The position numbers were made by a program, and so were the translations under genes. Below, one piece after another: positions 16,899 through 26,575 of a stretch of DNA of 64,000 nucleotides; the first letter of the stretch is position 1, and each line of letters begins with the position of its first letter. The stretch lies in NCBI RefSeq assembly GCF_042665255.1, contig NZ_JBHTCD010000006.1. One strand, given 5' to 3'. The notes under the pieces were generated by a model that saw nothing but the letters and a program-made list of their open reading frames with translations, ran no database searches and was not told where the DNA came from. The DNA comes from Insolitispirillum peregrinum (lineage in GTDB: Bacteria; Pseudomonadota; Alphaproteobacteria; Rhodospirillales; Rhodospirillaceae).

Positions 16899-18223
16899 CC
16901 CAAAAGCTCCTTTAACCAGACGCCAACCCGGGCAAATGCCCCATTCGGGCGTTCTGTATCCTCTTCGGCTTCCCCATCGCGCTGGGTCAGCCCGGTGACA
17001 ACGTGATCCTGCGTGGCATAGCGCAACAGCCCGGCGCAGGTGGCAAAGGCGGGTCCGCTGACCGCCTCGGGTAACCCCTTGATTCGCCGGGGGCGCCCCA
17101 GACGAACCTGTTTGTCGAGGATCAGTTCGGCCATTTCGCGCACGCCCTGCAACTGACTGGCTCCCCCGGTCAACACCACGCGGCGGCCGGTGGTGTGGAG
17201 CATGCGCGCCTCGGTCAGGCGGGCGCGGACCAGCTCGAAGGTTTCTTCCAGTCGCGGGCGGATGATGCGAACCAGTTCCGAGCGTGGAACTTCGTGGCCT
17301 CCCGTTTCCTCTTCGTCTTCTCCTACCAGATGGACGCGGAGCAATTCGTTGGCGTCCTTGGAGCTGGGCAGGACACTGCCCCAGACTGTTTTCAGACGCT
17401 CGGCAGATATAACCGGAGTCGATAGCCCTTTGGCTATGTCGTTTGTCACATGTTGGCCACCAATAGCGATACTATCGGCATAAACCGGGTGACCTTCGAC
17501 GAAATTTGATACCGATGTGGTGCCGCCACCCATGTCAATGACGGTCACCCCCATCTCTTTTTCGTCATCGACGGTACAGGCCAGCGCCGACGCATACGGA
17601 GTCGCAACGCGATCCGAGATATCAAGGTGACATCGTTCAATCACGGTTGCCAGATTGCGCAATGGCCCGAGGGCGGCCGAAACCATGTGCAACCGGACCC
17701 CCAGCCGTTCACCGAACATGCCCCGGGGATCAACAATACCATCGCCACCATCGATGGTATAGCTGGTTGGGAGGCAATGTACGATTTCGGTGTCGGAGCC
17801 ATGGTTATGGTTGCTGCCCGACGACGCCCCCCGCTGCGAGCCGTGCGAGGCATGGCCGTGCAACTGGCGCCCCTGATCCAGCACCCGGCGGACATCGGGG
17901 ATGCGGACCGGGTGATTGTGGGGAATCGCCACTTCGGCTTCCATGTTGCGCGACAGCAGTGACGGGCCGGAAACGTTGACGATCACCCCCTCGATCCGCA
18001 TGTCGGCCATCTTTTCGGCGTTGTCGACCGCTTCGGCAATCGATGCCTGCAAGGCGGCCATATCGACCACCTGGCCCCCGCGCACGCCACGGGAGCGGTT
18101 ATGGCCGACCCCCATCACGCGCAGAACCTCATCGTCGTCGAGCTTGGCAATGAAACAGGCCACCTTGGTGGTCCCGACATCCAGCGCGGCGATGGGTTCG
18201 TTTTTGCGGTTGCCCCGAGCCAC
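16895..18223 (-). CDS. ftsA: Cell division protein FtsA
   Basis: This actin-like ATPase (442 aa) tethers FtsZ to the membrane and recruits the late divisome. The N-terminus IAALDVGTTKVACFIAKL is the phosphate-1 motif, VTVIDMGGGTTSVSNFVEG is phosphate-2, and VVLTGGASQLQGVREMAE is the adenosine motif. The C-terminal GVWLKELLG is the membrane-targeting amphipathic helix. Around residues 118-141 there is a His/Ser/Gly-rich insertion (GHASHGSQRGASSGSNHNHG) within the 1C domain that I do not expect in this family. The stop overlaps the upstream ftsZ start. Confidence 0.96.
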   Translation of the reverse strand: MARGNRKNEPIAALDVGTTKVACFIAKLDDDEVLRVMGVGHNRSRGVRGGQVVDMAALQASIAEAVDNAEKMADMRIEGVIVNVSGPSLLSRNMEAEVAIPHNHPVRIPDVRRVLDQGRQLHGHASHGSQRGASSGSNHNHGSDTEIVHCLPTSYTIDGGDGIVDPRGMFGERLGVRLHMVSAALGPLRNLATVIERCHLDISDRVATPYASALACTVDDEKEMGVTVIDMGGGTTSVSNFVEGHPVYADSIAIGGQHVTNDIAKGLSTPVISAERLKTVWGSVLPSSKDANELLRVHLVGEDEEETGGHEVPRSELVRIIRPRLEETFELVRARLTEARMLHTTGRRVVLTGGASQLQGVREMAELILDKQVRLGRPRRIKGLPEAVSGPAFATCAGLLRYATQDHVVTGLTQRDGEAEEDTERPNGAFARVGVWLKELLG

Positions 18224-18318
18224 CGATAAAGTCTCCTTGTAGACAAACGGGTGAAAGGATGAGGAAAAGGTATCAGGGAACGAGTTGTGGCGCTTTGGAA
18301 AAAATTAAGCAACAGGTG

Positions 18319-19389
18319 TTATGCATCTTGAGCAGGGCCACGCAAGTGAATTCCGTTTTTCGCGTCGGGATTTCCTGTTGCCGGGCTTTTGGCTGGGGAT
18401 GGTTGTGGTTGCCGGGCATCCTTTTCCGTGCTCTTTCCCGGATCGTTTGCCTTGGGGTCATTTGTTTTGGGCCTGGCTGGATCAATCGGTCTGGCCTGAC
18501 TTTTGTCCTTGCCGGGCACAGTGTTTTTCCCGGGGCTGCCTTCATCGGTGTTTTCAGGTGTCGGGTCAGTGATCTTGCGCACAATCAGCCGGTCCTCCAG
18601 CCGCAGATCAATCACCGAAACATCCCGCCCCAGGATATGCTGCTCCCGCTCCAGCTGTGCAAGGCGGGCGAGCGACTCTTCGGCCTGCAACTCCGGCAAA
18701 CGGACCTGCACGCCATCAGGATCAAAGCCGTCAATCCACAGGTCCCAGCGGCGGGCCCCAAAGCGGACCGCGGCCTTGATGCGCGGGGCCAGTTCCGGCT
18801 GGGTGTTCAGCATCGCCAGCAGGTCGCTGGCGGCCTCGGGGGCTCCATCGCCGACCACCACCGGCAGGTGGGAAAAGCGCGAATAGCCGCCTTCGATCAC
18901 CACCCCGTCAGGGTCAACCAGATGATAGCTTCCATTGGGAGATTGCCACAGGGCAATCGGGGTGCGTTCGATCAGGGTCACGCGAATTTCGTGTGGAAAC
19001 AGTCGTTCGACCGAGGCGTGCTTGATCCACGGCAGGCTTTCCAGCCGCTGGCGGATGGCTTCGGGGTCCATCGCCAGCATTGGCTGGCCCTGGGTGATCC
19101 TGACCGCCTCAAGGACGTCTTCGCTCTGGGTGTAATGGCGGCCACTGACGGTGATGTCAAACAACAGCAGACCGGCTTGCGCGCTGTAGTCGATGACCCG
19201 CTGGTGCAGGGTTTGCCACAGCGGGTCAACCTTGGCCATTGCCTCGGGAGAGCGTGCGACCGCCGTCACCAGCGACCCGATGGAGCCGACCGCGATGGCG
19301 GCCAGAATCAACGGGGCCTTGTCCCGCAGCAGGGCGGGACTGAAGGCATGGCGGATGATGTCGGTCAGACGGTCTCCTAGGTATCGCAT
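18319..19389 (-). CDS. ftsQ: Cell division protein FtsQ
   Basis: This is a bitopic divisome protein that connects FtsL and the SEDS/PBP synthase to the Z-ring. One N-terminal membrane helix (about residues 24-45, LILAAIAVGSIGSLVTAVA) precedes a POTRA domain (ITVSGRHYTQSEDVLEAV to RVTLIERTPIALWQ) and the beta domain (to about residue 270). The last 85 residues are a Pro/Lys/Asp-rich disordered tail that is longer than usual. The chosen ATG at 19389 lies inside the ddl 3' end (13-base overlap) with GGAG nine bases upstream. A GTG at 19416 is a possible but weaker start. Confidence 0.92.
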   Translation of the reverse strand: MRYLGDRLTDIIRHAFSPALLRDKAPLILAAIAVGSIGSLVTAVARSPEAMAKVDPLWQTLHQRVIDYSAQAGLLLFDITVSGRHYTQSEDVLEAVRITQGQPMLAMDPEAIRQRLESLPWIKHASVERLFPHEIRVTLIERTPIALWQSPNGSYHLVDPDGVVIEGGYSRFSHLPVVVGDGAPEAASDLLAMLNTQPELAPRIKAAVRFGARRWDLWIDGFDPDGVQVRLPELQAEESLARLAQLEREQHILGRDVSVIDLRLEDRLIVRKITDPTPENTDEGSPGKNTVPGKDKSQARPIDPARPKTNDPKANDPGKSTEKDARQPQPSPAKSPATGNPDAKNGIHLRGPAQDA

Positions 19390-20375
19390 TCCGCCGTCTC
19401 CACCAGCCAGGTGCACAGGTCAGGGAACGGGATACCCGCCAGCTCTGCCTGTTCCGGCACCAGCGAGGTGCGGGTCATGCCCGGCTGGGTGTTCACTTCC
19501 AGAAGATAGATGTCCTTGCCGTCAAAGCGCAGATCGGCCCGGCTGATGCCCCGGCATCCCAGCGTCTGGTGGGCCTGAATGGCGGCGCGCTGGCAGGCGG
19601 TGTACAGCTCGGGGTCAATCTGCGCTGGCAGGGTATGGACCGAGCCACCGGCGGCATATTTGGCGTCGTAATCATAGAACGTGCGGTCGGTGTGGATTTC
19701 CGTCACCCCCAGCGCATGCCCGTCCATCACTGCTACGGTGAATTCACGGCCCGGAATGTAGGATTCCACCAGCACCTGATCGCCATAGGGCCATTCACTG
19801 TTGGCGAAATAGCGGGCATTGTCGCTTTCGCGCACGATGGCAACGCCGACGGAAGACCCTTCGTTCAGCGGCTTGACCACATAGGGGCGGCGCATCGGGT
19901 CGGCGACCATGATTTCTTCCCGCGTCACCACCTTGCCCTCGGCTACCCGCAGGCCGTGTTCGGCAAACAGGCGGCGGGCTGACGGCTTGTCCATCGCCAG
20001 CCCCGAGGCCAACAGGCCGGAGTGGGTGTAGGGAAGCCCCAGAATGTTCAGGATGCCCTGCATGCAGCCGTCTTCGCCATAGCGGCCATGCAGGGCGTTG
20101 AACACCGCATCGGGGCCGATTTTCTGCAGGTCACGGACCAGCGTCGGGATGTCGCGCGACACGTCGATGGCCTTGACGGCATAGCCTGCCTGCTCCAGTG
20201 CCTGCACGGCGTTGGCACCGGAATTGAGCGAGACTTCCCGCTCGGCAGACAGTCCGCCCAGCAGCACCGCAACCTTGCGGCGGCGGCGGTGAGCCTTGGC
20301 GTCGGCGACCAGAGCTTTGGCGGCCTCGTTGTGCGGGGCAGAGGCGCTGACGGTGCTGAACGAGGCGGCGGTCAT
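19377..20375 (-). CDS. ddl: D-alanine--D-alanine ligase
   Basis: This ATP-grasp ligase (332 aa) makes the D-Ala-D-Ala dipeptide for MurF. VAVLLGGLSAEREVSLNSG is the N-terminal substrate motif. ALHGRYGEDGCMQGIL, PYVVKPLNEGSSVGVAIV (ATP site) and YLLEVNTQPGMTRTSLVPEQA (metal and D-Ala site) are all intact. The start at 20375 overlaps the murB stop as ATGA. An upstream in-frame extension exists only inside murB and is not used. Confidence 0.96.
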   Translation of the reverse strand: MTAASFSTVSASAPHNEAAKALVADAKAHRRRRKVAVLLGGLSAEREVSLNSGANAVQALEQAGYAVKAIDVSRDIPTLVRDLQKIGPDAVFNALHGRYGEDGCMQGILNILGLPYTHSGLLASGLAMDKPSARRLFAEHGLRVAEGKVVTREEIMVADPMRRPYVVKPLNEGSSVGVAIVRESDNARYFANSEWPYGDQVLVESYIPGREFTVAVMDGHALGVTEIHTDRTFYDYDAKYAAGGSVHTLPAQIDPELYTACQRAAIQAHQTLGCRGISRADLRFDGKDIYLLEVNTQPGMTRTSLVPEQAELAGIPFPDLCTWLVETAECDT

Positions 20376-21322
20376 GGAGTTTGCTCTTTGCTGGAGGACG
20401 GGGAGGACAGGGGGGTGCCGATGCGGCGGATTTCCCACCGCAGGGTGATACCGCTGTGGGCCAGAACCCGGCGACGGACTTCCTCCCCCAGGGTTTCCAG
20501 ATCGGCGGCAGTGGCCGAGCCGGTATTGAGCAGGAAATTGCAGTGCTTTTCCGAAACCTGCGCGCCACCGATGGTCAGTCCCCGGCATCCGGCGGCGTCA
20601 ATCACTTCCCAGGCGCGGCAGCCGTCGGGGTTGGCAAAGGTTGATCCGCCGGTGCGGGCGCGTACTGGCTGGCTGCCTTCGCGGGTGGCCTTGATGTCGG
20701 CCATGCGGGCGTTGATGGCGCTGGCATCGCCGGGGGCAGCGCGCAGGACGGCCCCGGTGAAGATCCAGTCATCGGGCAAACCGCAGTGGCGATAGCTGAG
20801 GTCCATCCGGTCCGGGGTCAACTGGTGAACCTGTCCCTGCCGGTCAACGGCGGTGGCTGACACCAGCACGTCGCACAGCTCGCGGCCATAGGCGCCGGCG
20901 TTCATCCGCAGGGCACCGCCGATGGTGCCGGGGATGCCGCTGAGGAATTCCAGACCGCCGAGGGCGGCATCGGCGGCAACCTGCGCCACGTTCAGGTCCA
21001 GAGCGGCGGCTCCGACGCTGACCGTATGGTCGGAGTTGACGATGATATCGGTAAAGCCCCGCCCCATGCGTACCACCACCCCGGCGATGCCACCATCCCG
21101 CACCAGCAGGTTCGAGCCGACACCGATCACTGTCACCGGCACATCCGCCGGACAGCCCGCGAGAAAGTGCGCCAGATCGTCGGCGTCGGCGGGCTTGAAC
21201 AGCACTTCTGCCGGACCACCGACTTGAAACCATGTCACTTTGGCCAGATCATAGCCGACGCTCAACCGCCCGCGCACGGCGGGCAGGCGGTCTTGCAGCG
21301 GGCTGATGGCGGGGGTGGTCAT
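20372..21322 (-). CDS. murB: UDP-N-acetylenolpyruvoylglucosamine reductase
   Basis: This FAD enzyme (316 aa) reduces UDP-GlcNAc-enolpyruvate to UDP-MurNAc. VIGVGSNLLVRDGGIAGVV is the FAD-binding signature, and IPGTIGGALRMNAGAYGREL, GSTFANPDG and GGAQVSEKHCNFLLNTG belong to the catalytic and substrate domain. The order and spacing fit the type II (shorter) MurB group, as usual in alphaproteobacteria. Two bases separate it from murC, and it overlaps ddl by 4 bases. Confidence 0.96.
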   Translation of the reverse strand: MTTPAISPLQDRLPAVRGRLSVGYDLAKVTWFQVGGPAEVLFKPADADDLAHFLAGCPADVPVTVIGVGSNLLVRDGGIAGVVVRMGRGFTDIIVNSDHTVSVGAAALDLNVAQVAADAALGGLEFLSGIPGTIGGALRMNAGAYGRELCDVLVSATAVDRQGQVHQLTPDRMDLSYRHCGLPDDWIFTGAVLRAAPGDASAINARMADIKATREGSQPVRARTGGSTFANPDGCRAWEVIDAAGCRGLTIGGAQVSEKHCNFLLNTGSATAADLETLGEEVRRRVLAHSGITLRWEIRRIGTPLSSPSSSKEQTP

Positions 21323-21324
21323 GC

Positions 21325-22746
21325 TCAGGCTCCCACCGGCAGACGCAGGGCAGTCAGTTGCTCCGGCAGGGCATTGGCCCAGGCGGTGATGTTTCCCGCC
21401 CCCAGACAGACCACCAGATCGCCCGGTTCAGCCAGACCATTGACCACCGCCGCCAGCTCGGCGGGCGAGGACAGGGCAGTCACCGAACGGTGCCCGTGGC
21501 GGCGCAGGCCATCAATCAGCGCATCGCGGTTGATGCCCTCGATCGGCGCTTCACCGGCAGCATAAACATCGGCCACCACCACATGGTCGGCATCGTTGAA
21601 GCAGGTGCAGAAGCTTTCAAACAGGTCGTGCAGACGGCTGTAGCGGTGAGGCTGCACCACCGCCACCACCCGGCCCTTGCTGGCATGACGGGCTGCCCGC
21701 AGCACGGCGGCGATTTCCACCGGGTGATGACCATAGTCATCAATGACGGTGATGCCATCGACTTCGCCGGTTTTGGTAAAGCGCCGCTTGACCCCCGAAA
21801 AGCCTGCCAGCGCGGTGCGGATCACCTCGTCGGACAGCTTCAGGCGGGTGGCAACGGCAATGGTCGCCAGCGCGTTCTGGACGTTGTGTTCGCCAAACAT
21901 CGGCAGGACGATGTTGGCAATCACCCGGCTTTCCTCGCCATAGCGGCCCTGAATTTCAACGTCGAAGCGGGCGCCATCAACCCCGATCTCGACGTTGACC
22001 GCCCGCACTTCGGCTTGCGGGTTGAAACCGTAGGTGACGATCCGGCGGTCGGTGACGCGGGCGACCAGATTCTGCACTTCCGGGTGGTCGATGCACAGGC
22101 AGGCAAAGCCATAGAACGGGATGTTCTGCACAAAGGTCTGAAAGGCGTCACGCACCTTGTCGAACGAGCCGTAAAATTCCATGTGCTCGGGGTCGATGTT
22201 GGTGACGATGCAGGCGGTGGCCGGCAGCTTCATGAACGTGCCGTCGGACTCGTCGGCCTCGACCACCATCCAGTCACCCTGCCCCAGACGGGCATTGGTG
22301 CCATAGGCGTTGATGATGCCGCCGTTGATCACCATCGGGTCCATGTCGGCGGCGGTCAGCAGGGCGGCGACCAGCGAGGTGGTGGTGGTCTTGCCATGGG
22401 TGCCACCAACGGCAACCGCCCACTTCAGGCGCACCAGCTCGGCCAGCATTTCGGCCCGGCGAACCACCGGGATCAGGCGGGCGCGGGCTTCATCGACTTC
22501 CGGGTTGCCGCTGTGGATGGCCGACGACACCACCACCACCTTGGCATCGCCCAGATTGTCGGCGCTGTGGCCGATGTGGACGGTGATCCCCTGTGCGCGC
22601 AGGCGGTTGACGTTGGCGCTGTCGGACACGTCCGACCCCTGCACCGCATAGCCCATCGAATGGAGAATCTCGGCGATGCCGGACATGCCAATGCCGCCGA
22701 TGCCCACAAAGTGGATGGTGCCGATATCGAGCGGAATGGTCCTCAC
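21325..22746 (-). CDS. murC: UDP-N-acetylmuramate--L-alanine ligase
   Basis: This Mur ligase (473 aa) adds the first amino acid of the stem peptide. The N-terminal UDP-binding motif IHFVGIGGIGMSGIAEILH, the P-loop GGTHGKTTTTSLVAALL, VEADESDGTFMKL and TVIDDYGHHPVEI are all present. The start is GTG at 22746, which overlaps the murG stop (GTGA) and has AGGAGA nine bases upstream. The longer open frame upstream runs through murG and is not real. Confidence 0.96.
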   Translation of the reverse strand: MRTIPLDIGTIHFVGIGGIGMSGIAEILHSMGYAVQGSDVSDSANVNRLRAQGITVHIGHSADNLGDAKVVVVSSAIHSGNPEVDEARARLIPVVRRAEMLAELVRLKWAVAVGGTHGKTTTTSLVAALLTAADMDPMVINGGIINAYGTNARLGQGDWMVVEADESDGTFMKLPATACIVTNIDPEHMEFYGSFDKVRDAFQTFVQNIPFYGFACLCIDHPEVQNLVARVTDRRIVTYGFNPQAEVRAVNVEIGVDGARFDVEIQGRYGEESRVIANIVLPMFGEHNVQNALATIAVATRLKLSDEVIRTALAGFSGVKRRFTKTGEVDGITVIDDYGHHPVEIAAVLRAARHASKGRVVAVVQPHRYSRLHDLFESFCTCFNDADHVVVADVYAAGEAPIEGINRDALIDGLRRHGHRSVTALSSPAELAAVVNGLAEPGDLVVCLGAGNITAWANALPEQLTALRLPVGA

Positions 22747-23888
22747 GGGCGTGTCTCCTGACGCAAAAGGGTCTCGACGGCATCGGCAAGGCGGGATGCC
22801 GCATCGGGAAGGGCAAAGGCTTTGGCGGCGGCCGCGGCGGCCTCCAGTGTCATGGGGTGGCTTAACAAACCGGCCAGCTGGTCTGCAACCGTTTCCGCAC
22901 TGAACCGGCTCTGCGGGATCATCCACGCGCCGCCACTGGCTTCCATCGCCTGGGCGTTGGCGGTCTGGTGATCGTCGGCGGCGGACGGCAGCGGGACGAA
23001 CAGCGCCGGACGGCCAACCACTGCACATTCGGCCACCGTCGACGAGCCCGCCCGGCCAATCACCAGCGCCGCACGGGCCAGCCGGGCCGGAACGTCATCG
23101 AAGAACGACTGCACATCGACGGTCAGGCCGCTGTCGGCATAGCTGGCCCGCACCCGCTCCAGGTCTTCCGGGCGGGCCTGCTGGCTGATGCGCAGGCGGG
23201 CTTGCAGGGCGGCGGGCAGGGCCTTGAAGGCGGCGGGCAGCACGTCACTGAGGACGCGCGCCCCCTGACTGCCGCCCAGAATCAGGATATCGAGCGGGGC
23301 ATCACCGCCCAGCGACGGATACGGGGTTTCCGCTGCCGCCCGGATGGCAGCACGCACCGGCATGCCGGTCTTGATCACCTGCTGCGGAGCGTCGGTGGTG
23401 GCGGCAGGCAGAAAGCGCACCTGATCAAAGCTGGTGGCGATGCGGGTGGCTTTGGCCGAGAACAGGCGGTTGGCACGACCAAGAACGGCGTTCTGTTCGT
23501 GCAGCAGGGTCGGAATTGCCAGTTGCCCGGCAGCGGCCACCGCGGGCACCGAAGCATAGCCACCAAAGCCGACCACCACCGCCGGCGACAGGCGGCGCAG
23601 GATGGCGCGGGCCTCGATGGTTCCGCGCAGCAGGCGCAGTGCTCCGGCAATCTTGCCCAGCAGGCCGCGCCCGAGCATCTGGGCGGCGGTCACATGGTGA
23701 GTGTCGAGACTACCCAGCACCCCGCTATAGCCCTTGCCACGGGCATCGGTGATGAACGCCAGCCGGTAGCCTCGGGCTTGCAGTTCGGCCGCCAGGCTTT
23801 CCGCCGGGAAGACGTGACCACCAGTGCCACCGGCGGTCAGCACAATCAGCGGCGTCGCCGTGTTCGGGGCTGCGGTGCTGGTGACCAT
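22743..23888 (-). CDS. murG: Lipid II synthase MurG (GlcNAc transferase)
   Basis: This GT28 glycosyltransferase (381 aa) adds GlcNAc to lipid I at the inner face of the membrane. LTAGGTGGHVFPAESLAAEL is the N-terminal lipid-site glycine loop, VVGFGGYASVPAVAAAG and LHEQNAVLGRANR are donor-side loops, and LILGGSQGARVLSD with GRAGSSTVAECAVVGRPALF forms the UDP-GlcNAc site. The ATG directly follows the ftsW stop. Confidence 0.97.
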   Translation of the reverse strand: MVTSTAAPNTATPLIVLTAGGTGGHVFPAESLAAELQARGYRLAFITDARGKGYSGVLGSLDTHHVTAAQMLGRGLLGKIAGALRLLRGTIEARAILRRLSPAVVVGFGGYASVPAVAAAGQLAIPTLLHEQNAVLGRANRLFSAKATRIATSFDQVRFLPAATTDAPQQVIKTGMPVRAAIRAAAETPYPSLGGDAPLDILILGGSQGARVLSDVLPAAFKALPAALQARLRISQQARPEDLERVRASYADSGLTVDVQSFFDDVPARLARAALVIGRAGSSTVAECAVVGRPALFVPLPSAADDHQTANAQAMEASGGAWMIPQSRFSAETVADQLAGLLSHPMTLEAAAAAAKAFALPDAASRLADAVETLLRQETRP

Positions 23889-25025
23889 TTATGACGTCTC
23901 CCCAATCGCTGACGACCATCGTTTGCGCGTCAGTGCCAAAATAAAGCCCATGCCAAGGCCCAACCCCATGATCGACGAGCCGCCATAGCTGATGAACGGC
24001 AGGGTCATCCCCTTGGTCGGCATCAGGTGCAGGCTCGACGCCATGTTGACCATCGCCTGCGTACCAAACTGTACCAGCAGGCCACCGGTCGCAATGATCA
24101 CGAACAGGTTGTTTTCCTGCATCACCCGCGACATGCCGCGAATGACCAGAAAGGCAAACAGGCCGACCACCAGCAGGCAGACCAGCATGCCGAATTCCTC
24201 GCCCGCGACGGCAAAGATGAAATCGGTGTGGCTGTCGGGCAGGGCAGCCTTGACCGTGCCTTCACCGGGGCCGCGTCCGAACAGCCCGCCATCGCGGAAT
24301 GCCTGCATGGCCTTCTGGATCTGGTAGGTATCGGCCCCTTCCGGGTTCAGAAAGCTGTCCACGCGCTTTTGCACGTGCGGCAGGATGAAATAGGCCCCAA
24401 CCGCCCCGCACAGGGTGATGGCGACCAGCAGGGCGACCCAGAACAGGTGCAGCCCGGCCAGGAAGAACTGGGCGGCCCACATGGCGGTGACCAGCATGCT
24501 CTGCCCCAGGTCCGGCTGGATGATCAGCAGGCCGACCAGCGTCAGCCACAGCACCACGGCGATGCGGTAACCGGGGAACCCCGGCGAGGTATGGCGGGCG
24601 GAAAACACCCAGCCACTGACCACCGCAAAGCAGGGTTTGGCAAATTCCGACGGCTGGATGGAGACGCCGCCGATGTACAGCCAGCGGGTCGAGCCCTTGA
24701 TTTCCGACCCCAGTGCCGGAGCCACCACCAGCAGCAGCAAGGTGATGGCAAAGCCGATCAGGCCGACCTTGCGGACGGCCAGCGGCGACAGCATCGAAAC
24801 CCCCAGCATCAGGGCGAGGGCAAACGGCATGGTGAAGAACTGCTTGCGCACAAACATGAACGGGTCGGCATGAATGCGGTCGGCAGCGGCAGGCCCGGCA
24901 GCCATCAGCAGGATCATGCCGACGATCACCAGCAAAAAGACCGTTGCCAGCAGCCAGCGGTCAACCGTCCACCACCAGCGCCCAAGGATGCTGGTGTCGG
25001 TGCGGGCAAAGGTCAGGTTGCTCAT
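23889..25025 (-). CDS. ftsW: SEDS peptidoglycan glycosyltransferase FtsW
   Basis: This multi-pass membrane protein (378 aa, about ten helices) polymerises septal glycan together with FtsI. Characteristic sequences are GSTRWLYIGGVSIQPSEFAK, LIIQPDLGQSMLV and the conserved end with LPFISYGGSSIMG. The start ATG is preceded by GGAGG. It lies between murD and murG as in most dcw clusters. Confidence 0.96.
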   Translation of the reverse strand: MSNLTFARTDTSILGRWWWTVDRWLLATVFLLVIVGMILLMAAGPAAADRIHADPFMFVRKQFFTMPFALALMLGVSMLSPLAVRKVGLIGFAITLLLLVVAPALGSEIKGSTRWLYIGGVSIQPSEFAKPCFAVVSGWVFSARHTSPGFPGYRIAVVLWLTLVGLLIIQPDLGQSMLVTAMWAAQFFLAGLHLFWVALLVAITLCGAVGAYFILPHVQKRVDSFLNPEGADTYQIQKAMQAFRDGGLFGRGPGEGTVKAALPDSHTDFIFAVAGEEFGMLVCLLVVGLFAFLVIRGMSRVMQENNLFVIIATGGLLVQFGTQAMVNMASSLHLMPTKGMTLPFISYGGSSIMGLGLGMGFILALTRKRWSSAIGETS

Positions 25026-25063
25026 GGTCCCTCCTGCGCGGGCAAGTACCGTCCGGGCAGAGG

Positions 25064-26464
25064 TCAGGCCGCGGAGCCGTCGTCACCGTCGTCGTCTTCT
25101 TCTTCCAGCTCGTGCACGATGTCCATGAACACCTCGCCGCGATGTTCAAAGCTGCGGAACTGGTCAAAGCTGGCGCAGGCCGGCGACAGCAGGACGGTGT
25201 CACCGTGGTCGGCCATTTCGTCCGCCTGTTCGACGGCATTTTCCAGCGTGCCACTGATGGTACAGGGCACATTGGCGGCCTTCAGGACCGCTGCGAAGTC
25301 ATTGGCGGATTCCCCGATCAGGAAGGCATGCTTGATGCGCGGGAACAGCGGGGCCAGCGAGGCAATGCCGCCTTCCTTGGCCTTGCCGCCTGCGATCCAC
25401 AGCACATCGGTGTAGCAGCCCAGCGCCTTGGATGCCGCATCGGCGTTGGTGGCCTTGCTGTCGTTGATGAAGGCAACATCCTCGATCACCGCCACCAGTT
25501 GCTGGCGGTGCGGCAGGCCGGGGAAGCTGCGCAGGGCGTCGAGGATGCGCGGCAGGGAAACACCCCGGCAGCGGCTGGCGGCATAGGCCAGCGCGGCGTT
25601 CTGCCAGTTGTGGGCCCCGGGCAGGGTCTTCATCTCGCGCAGGTCGCAGATTTCCTGCGGGCGGCGGCCCGTGGCATCAATCAGCATGCCGTCCTTGACA
25701 TAGACGCCATTCTCCACCGCACGGGTGACCGACACCGGAATGACCTGCGACCCTCCCTGACGGATCAGCTCGGCACAGACGCGGGCGCTGTAATCGTCAT
25801 CGACCCCGATCACCGCATGCGACGGGTACTTCTGGTTCTGGAACAGGCGCCGCTTGGCGGTGACATAGCCGTCCATGCCGCCGTGGCGGTCCAGATGATC
25901 GGGGGTGATGTTGGTCCACACCGCCACATCCAGCCGCAGCGACGGCACCAGCTCCAGCTGGTACGACGACAGTTCCAGCACATAGGTTCCGGTCATCCCC
26001 AGCGTCGGGCTGTCCAGGGCCGGAATGCCGATGTTGCCAGCGGCTTCGGCCTGTTGACCGGCGCTTTTCAGGATGTGGGTGATCAGGGCGGTGGTGGTTG
26101 ATTTGCCGTTGGTGCCGGTGATGCCGACATAGAACGGTTGCGTGTTGGTATCGCACAGCAAGTCGACATCGCACACCATCGGCTTGCCCAGACGGGCGGC
26201 CAGTTGGGCCAGGGGGTGCGGCTTGGGGTGGGTGTGGGGGATGCCGGGGCTCCAGATCACCCGGTCAACATCGCTCCAGCTGTTTTCGTTCGGCTCGACC
26301 ACGGTGTATCCGGCCTCGGCAGCCTTTTGCCGGGCGTCGGGGTTGTCATCCCACACCAGAACTTTCGCTCCGTCGGCGCTGAGCGCGCGCGCGGCGCTGA
26401 GGCCCGATTTTCCAAGGCCGACAATGGCCAGTTTGCGAAGGGCGTAACGGAGGGTGGGAATCAT
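25064..26464 (-). CDS. murD: UDP-N-acetylmuramoylalanine--D-glutamate ligase
   Basis: This Mur ligase (466 aa) adds D-Glu to UDP-MurNAc-L-Ala. LAIVGLGKSGLSAARALS is the UDP-binding N-terminus, GITGTNGKSTTTALI the P-loop, NITPDHLDRHGGMDGYVTAK the central motif, and FINDSKATNADAASKAL the C-terminal substrate motif. The C-terminus ends in an acidic run (ELEEEDDDGDDG) that is outside the conserved fold. Confidence 0.96.
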   Translation of the reverse strand: MIPTLRYALRKLAIVGLGKSGLSAARALSADGAKVLVWDDNPDARQKAAEAGYTVVEPNENSWSDVDRVIWSPGIPHTHPKPHPLAQLAARLGKPMVCDVDLLCDTNTQPFYVGITGTNGKSTTTALITHILKSAGQQAEAAGNIGIPALDSPTLGMTGTYVLELSSYQLELVPSLRLDVAVWTNITPDHLDRHGGMDGYVTAKRRLFQNQKYPSHAVIGVDDDYSARVCAELIRQGGSQVIPVSVTRAVENGVYVKDGMLIDATGRRPQEICDLREMKTLPGAHNWQNAALAYAASRCRGVSLPRILDALRSFPGLPHRQQLVAVIEDVAFINDSKATNADAASKALGCYTDVLWIAGGKAKEGGIASLAPLFPRIKHAFLIGESANDFAAVLKAANVPCTISGTLENAVEQADEMADHGDTVLLSPACASFDQFRSFEHRGEVFMDIVHELEEEDDDGDDGSAA

Positions 26465-26575
26465 GATGGGGCCCGCCTTGAAGTTCGTTCGGGAAACGGG
26501 GAAACCGCCTGTCCCGCAACGACAAACAAAAACAAAAGGTATGGCGTCTGTCTGCGGGGGTGCCGCAGGCGGACG

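Noticed and set aside
14982..17006. 674-codon plus-strand frame opposite ftsZ
   Set aside because: FtsZ with all GTPase motifs is on the minus strand. The frame is a shadow of it.
22747..23028. 94-codon N-terminal extension of MurC
   Set aside because: It would run through the murG 3' end in another frame. The GTG at 22746 has an AGGAGA site and gives the normal MurC start.
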